From assembly GCA_030035585.1 (NCBI GenBank), contig CM057472.1:95539601-95603600 (forward strand): a stretch of DNA of 64,000 nt, read 5' to 3'. Of this stretch, positions 21,565-32,404 are shown piece by piece. Position 1 is the first letter of the stretch; every line of letters begins with the position of its first letter. The notes below the pieces were generated by a model, which had not been told where the DNA came from, did no database searches, and worked only from the letters and a program-made list of their open reading frames with translations. The DNA comes from Dugong dugon (Eukaryota; Chordata; Mammalia; Sirenia; Dugongidae). The translations under genes were made by a program, and so were the position numbers.

Positions 21565-21765
21565 TTATAATCACTATAATTTATGGGGAATTTACTATGT
21601 GCATCTCACATACATTATAACATGTATGCTTTATTGTCACCATAACAAGCATGGTGATAGAGGTATTAATATTTTTTAATTTAAAGACAAGGAAGTGGAG
21701 GGATAGAGACCTTGAACAGCTTGTCATAGTTATTCAGATTGCCCTGACTCCAAAGCTTAGTATGG
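21565..21765 (-). mobile_element. MIR SINE fragment
   Basis: Reverse-complement MIR pattern: GGGAATTTACTATGTGCATC, then an ATTGTCACCATAACAA centre, then TAAAGACAAGGAAGTGGAG and CTTGAACAGCTTGTCATAG. Ancient and diverged. Confidence 0.6.
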
Positions 21766-22312
21766 GTTACTTTGCATTGTCCTGAACAAACTACATTTCC
21801 CTCTTGCCACCCGAATCATATTTGAACTCATAAATGTATTATTTAAAGTCCTTAATAATAATGTTCCATTTATACATCCACACCTCTTTCCCTCTATTTC
21901 CATCAAGGAAACTTTGCATGATTTTGTTCCTTTACCCTCATCCCCATTTCATACTGCTCACTGTACTTAACAGGATTATTCTGTCACTCTGAATGATGAC
22001 AAAGGTCAGCAGAAAATGTCAGTTCCACATCATACTCTTCCCCTAACTGGGACTTACTGAGCATCAAAAAGTTTTCTTAAAAATCAAAATATTAATCTCA
22101 AGTTCATGCATCTTCCAAGAAAGGAGGAAAATAATGTATACACAGATTTTCTTTTGACTCTAAAGGACTATGCATGTGTACATTTTATTTTAATGCACTG
22201 ATTTAGTCTCTTTCCTTAGCCAGACATGTTTCTTCCCATCCATGCATCCATCCAAACCCCACCCATCTCCCAGACTGAGAGGAAGAAAATGTGGTGAACA
22301 CTGTGGTTTTCT
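21766..22312. other. Unassigned unique DNA
   Basis: No gene or recognised repeat. Confidence 0.5.
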
Positions 22313-22454
22313 TGTTGACCTTAACTGCTCTTTCCCTTTTGAGAACTCTTATATCCACATCTAATTAAGGATGAATTACTATATGTTGACCTTAACTGCT
22401 CTCTCCCTTTTGAGAACTCTTATATCCACATCTAATTAAGGATGAATTATTATA
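22313..22454. repeat. 71-bp tandem duplication
   Basis: Two head-to-tail copies, 22,313-22,383 and 22,384-22,454, both beginning TGTTGACCTTAACTGCTC and ending near GGATGAATTA. They differ at only about two positions, so the duplication is much younger than the surrounding ancient repeats. It matches no repeat family I know. Confidence 0.9.
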
Positions 22455-22525
22455 TTTTCTCGTGCTTTACACGTGTGTAAATTATGCTTGGTGACCACTG
22501 ATGCACACTCTTCCCCTCCACACCT

Positions 22526-22725
22526 GCGCCCGTTGCCATCTAGTACATATGGACTCACAGTGACCCTATAGGACATAGTAGAATTGCCCCATACAGTTTC
22601 TAAGGCTGTAATCTTTATGGAAGCAGACTGCCACATCTTTTTCCCGGGAGTGGCTGGTGGGTTCCAACCACCAGACTTTTGGTTAGCAGCCAAGGGCTTA
22701 ACCACTGCATCACCAGGGCTCTTGC
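22526..22725 (-). mobile_element. AfroSINE, long form
   Basis: Minus-strand, nearly complete: GTTGCCATCTAGTACATATG (a disturbed tail), a central AAGCAGACTGCCACATCTTT block, and the head TTAACCACTGCATCACCAGG. Confidence 0.88.
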
Positions 22726-22797
22726 AAAATCCAGACTAGGATTATATTTTCCATTCTCCATATGCCAGTCATGTCTGCCACGGTGAAAGTAGGGAAG

Positions 22798-23000
22798 TAA
22801 AGGCTCGTGGTTCATAAAGACTTGGGCTGGAGTCCTGGCTCTGAGTAATACTGGGGAAGACTATGAACTCTCTTAGCTTCAGTGTTCTCAACTTTAAATG
22901 GTGTTATTAATTGTATTTTCCTCTCTGAGTTGTACAATTTAAGTTAGAAAAAAGCATGGATAACACAGTGTCTGGCCTCCACTCTATTAACTATGACTAT
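22798..23000 (+). mobile_element. MIR SINE fragment
   Basis: Sense MIR pattern: GGGCTGGAGTCCTGGCTCTG, then CTTAGCTTCAGTGTTCTCAA, then CACAGTGTCTGGCCTCCAC. Ancient copy. Confidence 0.6.
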
Positions 23001-24284
23001 TCTCATCCTTATTATATATTGGAGTGTCTGTCTGTTTTTCTGTACCTCATTGTCATTATTTTACTAAAAGCTCAGTTAATAAGTATTTCCTGAATAATTA
23101 AATATATTATCTATTCCTTAAGACTTCTGTTTGCAATATGTCCCTTTTAAGCAATTACACTGATCAGATTTTCCATAATAGCTGCTTACAATCAGCTTAA
23201 GGCAAATTGTAGCCTGGGCTCCTCAAGCCTTTGATGGAAGAAGTTGCATTCTGTTTTATCAGTTGATAATGCCATTTCCCATAGATTAAAAGTGGTATCA
23301 TTTAACAACTTTTATCAGTTGTTATCAATACATTTTATATATTTACTTATATACATAACAACTTACTAAAGTCTTTACTATATATAGCGTCTTGTTTTTC
23401 ATGGAATATTGAAGTAGCATAGTTGAAGAAGAGCTGTGGTTGCGTTATTAGTTAACCCACTTGCTCTTATGAATGGTGGCCCAATGGAAGAGCAAGTGTC
23501 TTTTTGTCAAACTGTGAAAACAGAGTATGGATTTGGTCCCAAATACTATCAAAAGAATGCACCCACCCATGATTTGGGTTGCCATTCTTAATCTCTGAAT
23601 TTTTGAAACCAGATAGTAATTATTTTATAGTACCATGTCAAGTTCATCACACACTTTACATTATGCATCTTTTCAATCCTCTTACTATAAGTAACAGTCA
23701 TAGAAATTTTTAGGGATAACATCTTAAGTACTTAGGTGCTTGACTATTGCACCACCAGGACTCTAGGACAAAGAAGACTTCGGTAAATACTTAACAAAAA
23801 ATCTGTTTTACTTTGGTAAAAAGCAAATAAATTAGATTTAAGAGGGTTTAATCATGTCAATTCTTATTTGTACCCATGGGGTTAAACTGACTGCAGGATT
23901 TGAGAATGGAGGTTTGTTTTTTTTTTAAAGGACATTGTGAACACAATTTTGCTTCTAGCTATTTTGTGATTGAAGAGTTCATTTCATTAAGCAGCTTTGT
24001 CTTTAAACAGAGAGTGACAGAGCCTGCCATTGCTTTCAGATTTCTCAAAACACTGAGGTCAGCTTAACCAAGAAGCTCTCTGAAACTCTTAAATTTTTAA
24101 GTCTCCAAATTTATTTGAGACTTGAGGCTAAGTAGAGAGTAAGATCAACTTTTCTGTTTCAATTCTCTTCTACTTTTCTTCGTCTTTCCTCTCCTTCTCT
24201 TTTTCCTACAAGTAAATCTAATACATATGGTACAGACACATGAAACAGGAACAGAGATTCCAGAGATTAATGCCCCTGTCTAAG
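23001..24284. other. Unassigned AT-rich unique DNA
   Basis: Mostly repeat-free. A TCF/LEF-like CCTTTGATG lies near 23,229. A 37-base scrap of AfroSINE head is at 23,730-23,766. No coding signal. Confidence 0.5.
23730..23766 (-). mobile_element. AfroSINE head fragment
   Basis: Only AGGTGCTTGACTATTGCACC ACCAGGACTC-like head sequence remains. It is a very small piece and could be partly chance. Confidence 0.5.
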
Positions 24285-24714
24285 CCTTCACTGTATGTGA
24301 AAGCTGGAAAATGAATAAGGAAGACCAAAGAAAAATCGATGCTTTCTAATTATGGTGTAGGTGAAGAATATTGAATATACCATGGACTGCCAGAAGAATG
24401 AACAAATCTGTCTTGGAAGAAGTACAGCTAGAATTTTTCTTGGAAGCAAGGATGGTGAGACTTTATCTCACATGCTTTGGACATGTTATTGGGAGTGACC
24501 AGTCCCTGGAGAAGGATATCATGCTTGGTAAAGTGGAGGGTCAGCGAAAAAGAGGAAGACTCTCTCAACTGTATGGATTGACACAGTGTCTGCAACAATG
24601 GGCTCAAGCATAGAAAGGATTGTGGAGGTGGTGTGGGACTGGGCAGTGTTTCATTCTGTTGTATGTGGGGTCACTATGAGTCAGAACCGACTTGACTTCA
24701 CCTAAAAACAACAA
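24285..24714 (+). mobile_element. RTE-clade LINE, 3' end with ORF C-terminus
   Basis: A 5'-truncated RTE LINE. The frame from 24,371 encodes MNIPWTARRMNKSVLEEVQL, GHVIGSDQSLEKDIMLGKVE and a basic RKRGRLSQ segment, the C-terminal end of the RTE/BovB-type reverse-transcriptase protein. It stops early at TAG (24,611). The non-coding 3' end (GTCACTATGAGTCAGAACCG) is the part shared with AfroSINE tails, followed by an AACAACAAC tail. The copy lacks the catalytic domains and is dead. Confidence 0.82.
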
Positions 24715-24930
24715 CCAAAAGCAAACCAAAGCCACTGCCATCTAGTTGATTCCAACTCATAGTGACCCTATAATACAGAGTATAGCTGCCCCATAGTGTT
24801 TCCAAGGCTGTAAAACATTATGGAAGCAGATTGCCACATCTTTCTCCCAAAGAATGAATGGTGGCTTCAAACGGCCAACCTTTTGGTTAGCAGCCAAGTA
24901 CTTTAACCACTGTGCCACTGGGGTTCCTTA
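24715..24930 (-). mobile_element. AfroSINE, long form
   Basis: Minus-strand copy joined directly to the AAC-rich tail of the RTE LINE, so the two 3' ends meet. The head reads TTTAACCACTGTGCCACTGG and the tail part ACTGCCATCTAGTTGATTCC. Confidence 0.85.
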
Positions 24931-24959
24931 ACCGGAAAAGAGGAATTAAATTATTAGGT

Positions 24960-25130
24960 AGTATCTCTATGCTTCAGTTTCCTCATCTGGAAAATGGGGA
25001 TAATTATAGTTCTTACTAAAGTGTTGTTTTAAGGATTCAGTGAAATAGTGCATTTCAGGGGCTTAAGGCAATGCCTTGCCCATGGTAACCGCTTGAGAAA
25101 TCACAGCTATTATGGCAATGGCAGTGATGA
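24960..25130 (+). mobile_element. MIR SINE fragment
   Basis: Clear sense MIR 3' half: CTTCAGTTTCCTCATCTGGA, then AAATGGGGATAATTATAGTT, then GGCAATGCCTTGCCCATGG. Confidence 0.8.
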
Positions 25131-26149
25131 ATAAAAGTACATAAAATCGGGGCCAGTGGAGTGACCTGGGAGCAACACGCACACCAAGGCAAGGAAACAC
25201 TTGAAAGGGCAGCTAAATATGGCATAAGGATTTAAAAAATATAAAACTTCTCTAAACTCCTTAAGCCTTCCCATTGCTCTATGGTAACTTGGCGCCCCCT
25301 AAATGTCATTTGTGTATCGTTTTCACCTGTTTTGTCATGTAGCTACGTCTCCTGATTCAGTCTCCTAAGGACTAATCTTTAAGCAGTGACATGTTGGTGT
25401 CCTAGTTATATGTAGTTTTCCAAATACACACCAGCATACATTTATAACGATCAGGATAAATAATCAGGTCATCTCTACACCAAGGAACATGTTGTGTGAT
25501 AGTACTTGTTCCCTTTTTGGAAACACTGAGACTGACACGTATTAGTTATTACCATTATTGTTACTAGTCAGATCGTACAAAGTGAAGTTCTGAGAATAAC
25601 TTCTGGCCAGCCAGACTGAGTGCAATTGTTCTGGTTTGTTTGCTTACTATGGCTGTTAGCTATTTCTCCCCAACCTCCTCCCCTCCTTCCATGATCAGTC
25701 AACCAGTCCTGGAAAGCTTTTCACAAAATATTTATGACAAGTCAATCCAATATCTTAACATTTTACAAAAAGCTCAGACATTTTAATAACACTTTACTTG
25801 GTGTCTGATTTATTGTGCATATGTATATCTAGTATTATTACTGTTGTTATTTTGTACACTGGATGGATGTGTGTGTGTTTATTTTATTATCTTTTTTATT
25901 TTGCTGAGCCTAATAACGATCAGGATGTGATCCTTCTAAGTGTAGAATTTACGTCTCTTTGGAAAACTGATAGTAAGGATTGAAGTTAGTATTTCTAAAG
26001 ACCGGCTACTCCCTAAGTTTTTACTTCATTTTTCCCCTCTACATATCTTTTGAAAATTGATGTAATGTTGAATCCTTCAACTCAAGGCATTCAGGTAATT
26101 TCCTCACCTTAACGTTTCTGTTTGAGACAGAGACTGCTAATTGTTACAA
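25131..26149. other. Unassigned unique DNA
   Basis: No gene or recognised repeat. Open frames are at most 61 codons. Confidence 0.5.
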
Positions 26150-26440
26150 CTCTGGGTAGCCGGAACAGATAAGAAAGATGTACTGAGACAACGACAGGCA
26201 TAAAACAGCTCATTAAAGCACGCTCACCTGCCCACTTGCGGCTCTGAGGTTCAGGGAGCTTTTATGATACACCTGCGTGATTCTCATCAGAGCGCTAACC
26301 CCGCCTGTCTCGCCGCCTGTCAGCCCTCTCTGAACTCCCTCCGCGTTCTGGGTTGGATTTTTCATTTCACACATCATTCCCCTCCTCGCTCCAGTGACTC
26401 TAAAGAGCCAAAAACCCACCTAATTCTGTGTGCAATCATT
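26150..26440. promoter_or_regulatory. CpG-rich unique segment, candidate regulatory element
   Basis: Ten CpG dinucleotides lie within about 175 bases (26,220-26,393), against a CpG-poor background, and no repeat family is recognised. Visible motifs include AGATAAG (GATA-type, about 26,168), two CACCTG E-boxes (about 26,226 and 26,270) and GAGCGCTAACCCCGCC. CpG retention suggests an unmethylated or conserved element. It is too small to be a standard CpG island, and no transcript or first exon can be shown. Function is inference. Confidence 0.4.
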
Positions 26441-26689
26441 TAAATTCGTACTTCGGAGAGGTGGAGATTATAATACAAATACTGAAAAAGCATACACACT
26501 GGGGACTTTTATGGTGGGTTTTCTCAGAAATCACTTCAGAAAATGATGACATTTGGATCCAGAAAATAGGATAGTTTATTTACTGACCAAGCTTCACATG
26601 TATAGTGTTTCTTCATGTGAGTTTCTCTTTCTGTAGCCATAATATATAATTGTACTTCTGTTTACTTTAAACAAGAAAATATTTTTCTT

Positions 26690-26790
26690 TCTTTCTTTTT
26701 TATTGTGCTTCAGGTGAAAGTTTACAAAGCAAATTATTTTATCTTTCAATAATTTATACACAAATTGTTTTGTGACATTGGTGAAATTAT
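26690..26790 (-). mobile_element. Short L1 3' end fragment
   Basis: A T-rich stretch followed by TTGTGCTTCAGGTGAAAGTT and TTTTGTGACATTGGTG, matching the last ~90 bases of the L1 lineage seen at 32,405 and 33,965. It is a severely 5'-truncated insertion. The target duplication is not certain (AAATATTTTTCT-like flanks). Confidence 0.65.
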
Positions 26791-27306
26791 TTTTTCTTAA
26801 ATATAAAATGTCTTCTTTGGTCATATTTGCTTTATGGCTGGCAGCCGACTGGGGAGAATGGAGAAAACCAATTTTAAATCTCAAATGTGCCCCTGCCTAA
26901 ATAGATCCACTTGCTCTAATATGCAAAAGTATTTTGTAACTGATATTGTCTTCATGATGCCAACCCAACTAGTTAAATAGAAATAATAAAAATAATAATA
27001 TTTGTAAAATCAGCCAACCCAATAATAGGACCAGTGTGTGATTAAAAAAGAAATAGAATAGTAGTTGGACATTTGTGAGATATAGGATGTGCTCCTATGT
27101 TGTGTTAATAAACTCAATCACATGTTAGGAAGCGTTATAAAATTTTATAAAATCAGTTGCAAAAATAGAATTTTTAAAAGGTGAATAATATTAGCTCTAT
27201 TTTGAAGTTAATACCGTATTAAATTTGGGCACACAGTGTTGAGAGAATATACAGAGCATTCACTCACTGAAAGTCTTATGAGCAGACGCTACAGTCTACT
27301 CAAAGA
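26791..27306. other. Unassigned AT-rich DNA
   Basis: No gene or recognised repeat. Confidence 0.5.
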
Positions 27307-27511
27307 AGCCATGGAGGCACTATGGTTAAGCACTTGCTACTAACCAAAGGTCAGAGATTGGAACCCACCAGCCACTCTGCAGGAGAAAAGAACTGGCAAT
27401 CTGTTTCTGTAAAGATTATAGCCTTAAAAACCCTATAAGGCAGTTCTACTCTGTCACGTGGGTCATTATGAGTCAAAATCAACTCAATGGCGCACAACAA
27501 CAACAACAACA
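27307..27511 (+). mobile_element. AfroSINE with AAC tail
   Basis: Plus-strand long form: GGTTAAGCACTTGCTACTAA, a B-box-like GATTGGAACCC, the central AACTGGCAATCTG block, an RTE-like end (TCATTATGAGTCAAAATCAA) and an (AAC)5-type tail at 27,494-27,511, the same tail type as the RTE LINE. Confidence 0.87.
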
Positions 27512-28074
27512 TTGTCTACTCAGTACACATTATTTACTTTTTCCTTGCTAGCAAAACACTAAGTTTATTCAGGAAATGGGCACCCATTTTTTTCATGGAA
27601 TCCCTTAGCCCTACATAATGAATGTTGGTTAGACTAATAAAGCAATCCCAGAAAGCCCAACTCAATTACAGTAATTTGTTTAGGCAGGAGAATTTCACAT
27701 AATACTGGACACTTAGACATAAAGAGACGTTTTTCTGAGACGGGGTAATGATAATGACAGAATTTTTCTTCCTCTAGAGATGAGACAAAGAACGAGATGT
27801 ATCCCTTCCTGACCTTAGACATTAATGTACATGACGTGATGTCTGGAGCCGCTGCAGCCATTTGATGAACACAACGTTGCTGAGCTACTATCGAAGAACA
27901 GCCCACTTCCAGAATACCTATTTTAAGTGAAATAATAAATATTCCACTGTTGAAGTAATTTATAATCAGATTTTCTGATATCTGAAGCTAAAACCATTCT
28001 AACTAGTTCACTTCACCCTCAGGATTTTGTATCAATCACTATATATGTTTATTAAGTCTCATTCCTGCCTGTGT
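27512..28074. other. Unassigned unique DNA
   Basis: No recognised gene or repeat. A 90-codon minus frame at 27,634-27,906 has no recognisable features. Confidence 0.5.
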
Positions 28075-28440
28075 CTGTATTAGTCAGGTTAGGCTTAATA
28101 TACAAAAGTGTATTTCCTCCCACATAAATTCTCCTATAGTTCTAGTGGATATCCAGGGAAACTCTAAGGATTGACTCAGGGATTCATTATGCTTCCATCT
28201 TATGGTGCTGCCGTCTCAAAGCATGATTTCGAAAGTTACAGAATCTGGGGAAAAGAGAGCTGGAGGGTTCCTCAAATACTTTTTACTTCTTCAAAAAGCC
28301 AGCGATTTACTCACAGTCCACGGACCAGAGCTAGCCAGGTGACCCAGTCCACTGCAAGCAAGCCAGGAATGTAGGAGAGCTCTTGGATATTCAGTGAGCT
28401 TTAAAAATCTCCTCACCAGTGAATCTGGTCTAGATTTAGT
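28075..28440. mobile_element. Ancient interspersed repeat, class uncertain
   Basis: Resembles a widespread mammalian repeat beginning TTAGTCAGGTTAGGC, with GACTCAGGGATTC, a TTCCATCTTATGGTGCTGCC segment and GAAAAGAGAGCTGGAGGG in the expected order. I cannot assign it with certainty to an LTR or DNA-transposon family. Confidence 0.4.
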
Positions 28441-28442
28441 TA

Positions 28443-28602
28443 TTGTTGTTGTGTGCCATGGAGTTGATTCCAACTCATAGCGACTCTATAGAACAGAGAA
28501 GAATTGTCCCATAGAGTTTCCAAGGAGTAGCTGTGTGGATTCAAACTGCTGACCTTTTGGTTAGCAGCCTGAACTCTTAACCACTTTGCCACCAGTGCTC
28601 CA
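28443..28602 (-). mobile_element. AfroSINE, short form
   Basis: Minus-strand: TTGTTGTGTGCCATGGAGTT, then CATAGCGACTCTATAGAACA, the short-form junction GTTTCCAAGGAGTAGC, and the head CTTAACCACTTTGCCACCAG. Confidence 0.85.
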
Positions 28603-28824
28603 GATTTAATTATTAGGAAGACAAAAATATATGGAATTTTTCTATCTTATTATAGATATAAAGGACTCACCAGATTCCCCTTAGTTTTTTTCACATATTT
28701 GGAGGAAAATTTTATAAGAATTAATTTTAATTTCAAAATAAAGTTTTACAGGATTTAGGATATGTGAAATGCAAATGTTAGAAAACTGCAAAGGCATAGA
28801 GCAGGAATTTCCTGGTGACAGGAG

Positions 28825-28974
28825 TGGTTCAGAGCATGGATATTGGAGTCTAATGATCAAGTACACGCCTCAGCTCTTTCACATGCTAGTATTTGAGCTA
28901 GAGTTACTCATCTGAAAATGGGAATAATATTACTATGAATTCCACAGGATTTTGAAAATAAAATGTCTGCCATT

Positions 28975-28976
<2 letters not shown>
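28825..28976 (+). mobile_element. MIR SINE fragment
   Basis: Sense MIR: GGTTCAGAGCATGGATATTG GAGTC-type start, then a CTCATCTGAAAATGGGAATA segment. Diverged. Confidence 0.6.

Positions 28977-29006
<30 letters not shown>
28977..29006. repeat. (CA)n microsatellite
   Basis: About fourteen uninterrupted AC units at the end of the MIR fragment. Confidence 0.95.
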
Positions 29007-29008
<2 letters not shown>

Positions 29009-29766
29009 CAATGTGGTAAACATCATTTTCTCATATGATATTGCAAGCATGGGTGCTAAATGAGCCTATGCACAACCTATTGAAAATTTTGAGCATCCAG
29101 TATGACATAACCATCCTATGGGAAACAAGCATTTTCTTTTATTGTGTAAGTTTGCTACTCACTATGCCTGCATTATACTTCAAATGCAGAACAGGTAAGA
29201 CTAATAATGTTTTATTTAAACAATAAAATCATCTCTTCTTTCCTAAGCACACCTTTTCTCTCCTGCTGTCCACGGTTTTGCATTTCACAATTATGTCACA
29301 GTTTTGTCAGTGGAAAGAGGGCAGCAAAAGGCAATTCAGTGAATTTAGGCTTAAATCAGGAAATCACAGTAACTGCAGTGCCATGCCAATGGAGTGTGGG
29401 GGATTTTCTCAATAAATAAATTCGTGGTTATAAATTCTTCTGCTTTGTACTTCTCAACTCCAAGAAGCACATTCATAGATAGTTTCTGCAATATTAAGAT
29501 TTTAAGTGCATATTGGCCTAAACAGTACCCTATCCTTCAACCATGATTGTGTTGAAGTATGTCACACTTTCATATTTTAAATATATAAGGGAAGGGAGGA
29601 ATAGTGTGGGTATAAAAAGACCCTGAATTCTTCTGTTGCCAAAGACCGACATTTGTCTTTAATGAATTGCATGCGTGTTCATATATGTGTAGATGTGTGT
29701 GGGGGTGTCATATAGTTAATTGGAAGAAAAGAGGAAAGCATTGCTTGATTTCTGTTTATCCAGATG
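29007..29766. other. Unassigned unique DNA
   Basis: No gene or recognised repeat. Two short overlapping plus frames (63 and 70 codons) show no features. Confidence 0.5.
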
Positions 29767-30060
29767 GTCATTCATTCAACAAATATCTATCGAGCACCTG
29801 GTAAAAAACTGGACTAAGCACTAAGTGGCATAATGAAAAGGACAAATCATATATATATTATATATACATATATATATTACCTTCAAAAAGCTAAAAGTTT
29901 AGCAGCAAACATAAACTTTAAACAAATAAATTCAATAAAGTGTGATCAGTATCATAGTGTAGCAATATACTAGGTGACTATTAACAGGCATGATCTAGTT
30001 TTGATGGATCTGGGAAGGCCTTAGGTAGGAACAGAAATTTAAAGAAGTGGAGATTAATGA
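29767..30060 (-). mobile_element. L2 LINE fragment
   Basis: Reverse-complement L2 3' end: TCATTCATTCAACAAATATC, then CGAGCACCTGG, then a GGGAAGGCCTTAGGTAGGA segment. An AT-repeat (about 29,850-29,878) has expanded within it. Confidence 0.65.
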
Positions 30061-30189
30061 GGGCTGCAGTAATAGTAATGATAACAAACAGTTAGATATT
30101 GCTTTAAAAAATTACAAAACACCTTCACACCTATTCTTTGTTTTGAGCTTTATCTCAAGCCATCTTAAATCCTACTCTTTAAGAGTTAA

Positions 30190-30370
30190 CATAGTGGAAG
30201 ACAATGAATTTTGGCATAAGTTCCAAATCCACCATTAATTATCCTCATGACCTCAGGCGTGATACTAAAGCCTCTTGACCTTAGGCATCTAATCTGTAAA
30301 TGGGAATTCAATTCAACAGACATACCAGGCGTATTAAGATTGCTAGGAAGTGACAAGAAATCAAAAGTTA
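30190..30370 (+). mobile_element. MIR SINE fragment
   Basis: Sense MIR with AATTTTGGCATAAGTTCCAA, CCTCATGACCTCAGGCGTG and CATCTAATCTGTAAATGGGA segments. Diverged. Confidence 0.5.
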
Positions 30371-30540
30371 TCAACTTCCCATTATTTTTTCTAACAAAGT
30401 AAGATAGGAAATGTTCCTATTTCTCTGCCCACCCAGAATCTCAGGGAGTGGCTCAGAGAAATGACTCCATAAATAAACATTGATTGATACAAAATTACTG
30501 AAGATAAATTATTTAAGATGCTTTCAGCTTCAAGAAATGG

Positions 30541-30616
30541 GGAGGGAGAAGAAATGAAGAAAGGGAGGAAGAAAAATGAGAGGGAGGGAAGGAGGAAGGG
30601 AGGGAAGGAGGAAGAA
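30541..30616. repeat. Purine-rich (GGAA/GGGA)n tract
   Basis: About 75 bases of almost pure purine on the + strand with GGGAAGGAGGAA-type units. Such tracts can form triplex or unusual DNA structures. Confidence 0.9.
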
Positions 30617-31069
30617 AATAAATTAAAACAATTTAAACTTAATTCACGTTATTTTACATAGCAAAAAGCCTCAAACTAGGCTAATCCAAGTGGATGTAAA
30701 AATGGATAGATTTGAGAAGATAGAAGATACGAATTTCAGAAGACAGAATATCTTGAGTGTTGGACAGATATGGAAAGTGTGGGAGAGGAGTGAATTTTCC
30801 TGATGATACTTGACAACTACGTTCAGTGGATGCTAAACCAACACTTGATACAAATTTAAGTTTTAAAAACAGAATTCAATATCGTTTTTCCACAAGGAGA
30901 ACACTAGATATTTATATTATGCTTTAGAGTATCTTTTATGGTAGTAAATGTTCATTCCCCCCAAAACAAAATAGTAAGATTCACTCACATTGCAGAATGA
31001 AACAACGAACAATGTATTTGGTTTATCTATCACTCTATCTTGTGAAATTCCTATTATCTAGTGCAACCA
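30617..31069. other. Unassigned unique DNA
   Basis: No gene or recognised repeat. Confidence 0.5.
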
Positions 31070-31196
31070 TGAAACCCTGGTGCCGCAGTGGTTAAGAGCT
31101 TGGCTCCTTGCCAAAAGGTCGGCAGTTTGAGCCTACCAGCCGCTCCCTGGAAACTCTGTGGGTCAGTTCTACTCTGTCCTATAGGGTCACTATAAA
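31070..31196 (+). mobile_element. AfroSINE, 3'-truncated short form
   Basis: Plus-strand: CCCTGGTGCCGCAGTGGTTA (A-box-like), GGCAGTTTGAGCC in the B-box position, then CTCTGTCCTATAGGGTCACT. It stops before the usual CGACTCGATGG tail. Confidence 0.82.
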
Positions 31197-31324
31197 TGTT
31201 CATAACAGTGCACTGAGACTCAGCAGTATTGACAAGTGCCTTCCTAATTACCAACAATAAACTGATCATGATTCCATTAAATTAGTGTAGTTAGGATGAG
31301 TGGTGTTCTTTGCTATTGAGAAAG

Positions 31325-31480
31325 CACTTTCATTCACTCAGTAAGCATCTGCTTAGAGACTATTGTGCATTAGAGCTCAAAGACAAATCAGGTAAGACCT
31401 TATACATACAGAGTTTACAACCTCGAGTCAGATAAACAACTCTCAATGCATGTAATAAGCGCTGTAATTGGGATTCAAGC
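31325..31480 (-). mobile_element. L2 LINE fragment
   Basis: Reverse-complement L2 3' end with TTCATTCACTCAGTAAGCAT and CAGGTAAGACCTTATACATA. Short and diverged. Confidence 0.45.
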
Positions 31481-31737
31481 GTGGTCCTATAGCAGCACAT
31501 TTGGTTCTCACAGCAATCTGGTGAGTTAAGTTAGCTCAGAAAACAAATAATTTGTTCAATTGTCATGAGTTTGCAATAGGTAAAAAGAACACTGTCTGAA
31601 TCTTAATCTTTTACTCTAAAGTCTTCATTTTTCTCAATACTGTCTGATTGTTTGAAAACTAGGAATCTATGTGTAATACTATAGGCTCTATTTATAATAT
31701 AATCTGTGATACTATGTATAATACTATACATAAAATT

Positions 31738-31800
31738 TATAGGGTCGCTATGAATCAGAATCAACTCGAGCAATGGGTTTGGTTTGGTTTGGTTTTTTAT
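31738..31800 (+). mobile_element. AfroSINE 3' fragment
   Basis: Only the end remains: TATAGGGTCGCTATGAATCA, then CAACTCGAGCAATGGG and a (GGTTT)n tail. Confidence 0.8.
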
Positions 31801-32392
31801 GTATAATATGTGCAGTGTATATATTAAATGAAGTCTGTTACATACAAACTCCTGAATCTACTCTTTCAGCTAAGGTACACATCAATACACATCTGTTGTT
31901 TACTAAGCTCATAGCTATTGTTCAGTGCACGCTCTTTACTTATTTATTGTTCCTTCAAACTTAACCACAGTACCAAGGACTCTGCCTCCAGAGGAGCTTT
32001 GTAAGTCACATCCTGGGCCATATCCAGCTTCTCCCATGAAACCTTGGATTCTAGTCTGACCCTGAATCAGCAGCCAAGACCCCCATTCTCACTGTCAGTT
32101 CTGGTTTTGTGTCCTATTAATCTCTGATGCATACAAATCGGTCTATTTCCTTCTCATATACCAGCTCTGCCAACCAGGGGTAATTTGATTAGATATGCTT
32201 TGCCAGGTCATAAAAGGTTTTATTATACATTTTCCCATAGCAATTGATGCCAGATAGTCCTAGACTTTCATCACTAGGGGAGAAGGGAAGCAATCCATTA
32301 ATTCCTCACATAAGTACAAATCTGCCTCAAGGTGACATGTAGTTTCCATCTGTAGTTTTGCATAATTTTATGCCCCATCTCCAGTGAACATG
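31801..32392. other. Unassigned unique DNA
   Basis: No gene or recognised repeat between the SINE fragment and the L1 target duplication. Confidence 0.5.
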
Positions 32393-32404
32393 TTTTATCT
32401 GTCT
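32393..32404. repeat. L1-c target-site duplication, left
   Basis: TTTTATCTGTCT is repeated perfectly at 48,337-48,348, about 16 kb away, and brackets L1-c together with the L1-b nested in it. Confidence 0.8.

Noticed and set aside
27634-27906. 90-codon minus-strand frame in unique DNA
   Set aside because: No splice context, domain or codon signal. Frames of this length are expected by chance in 64 kb of six-frame sequence.
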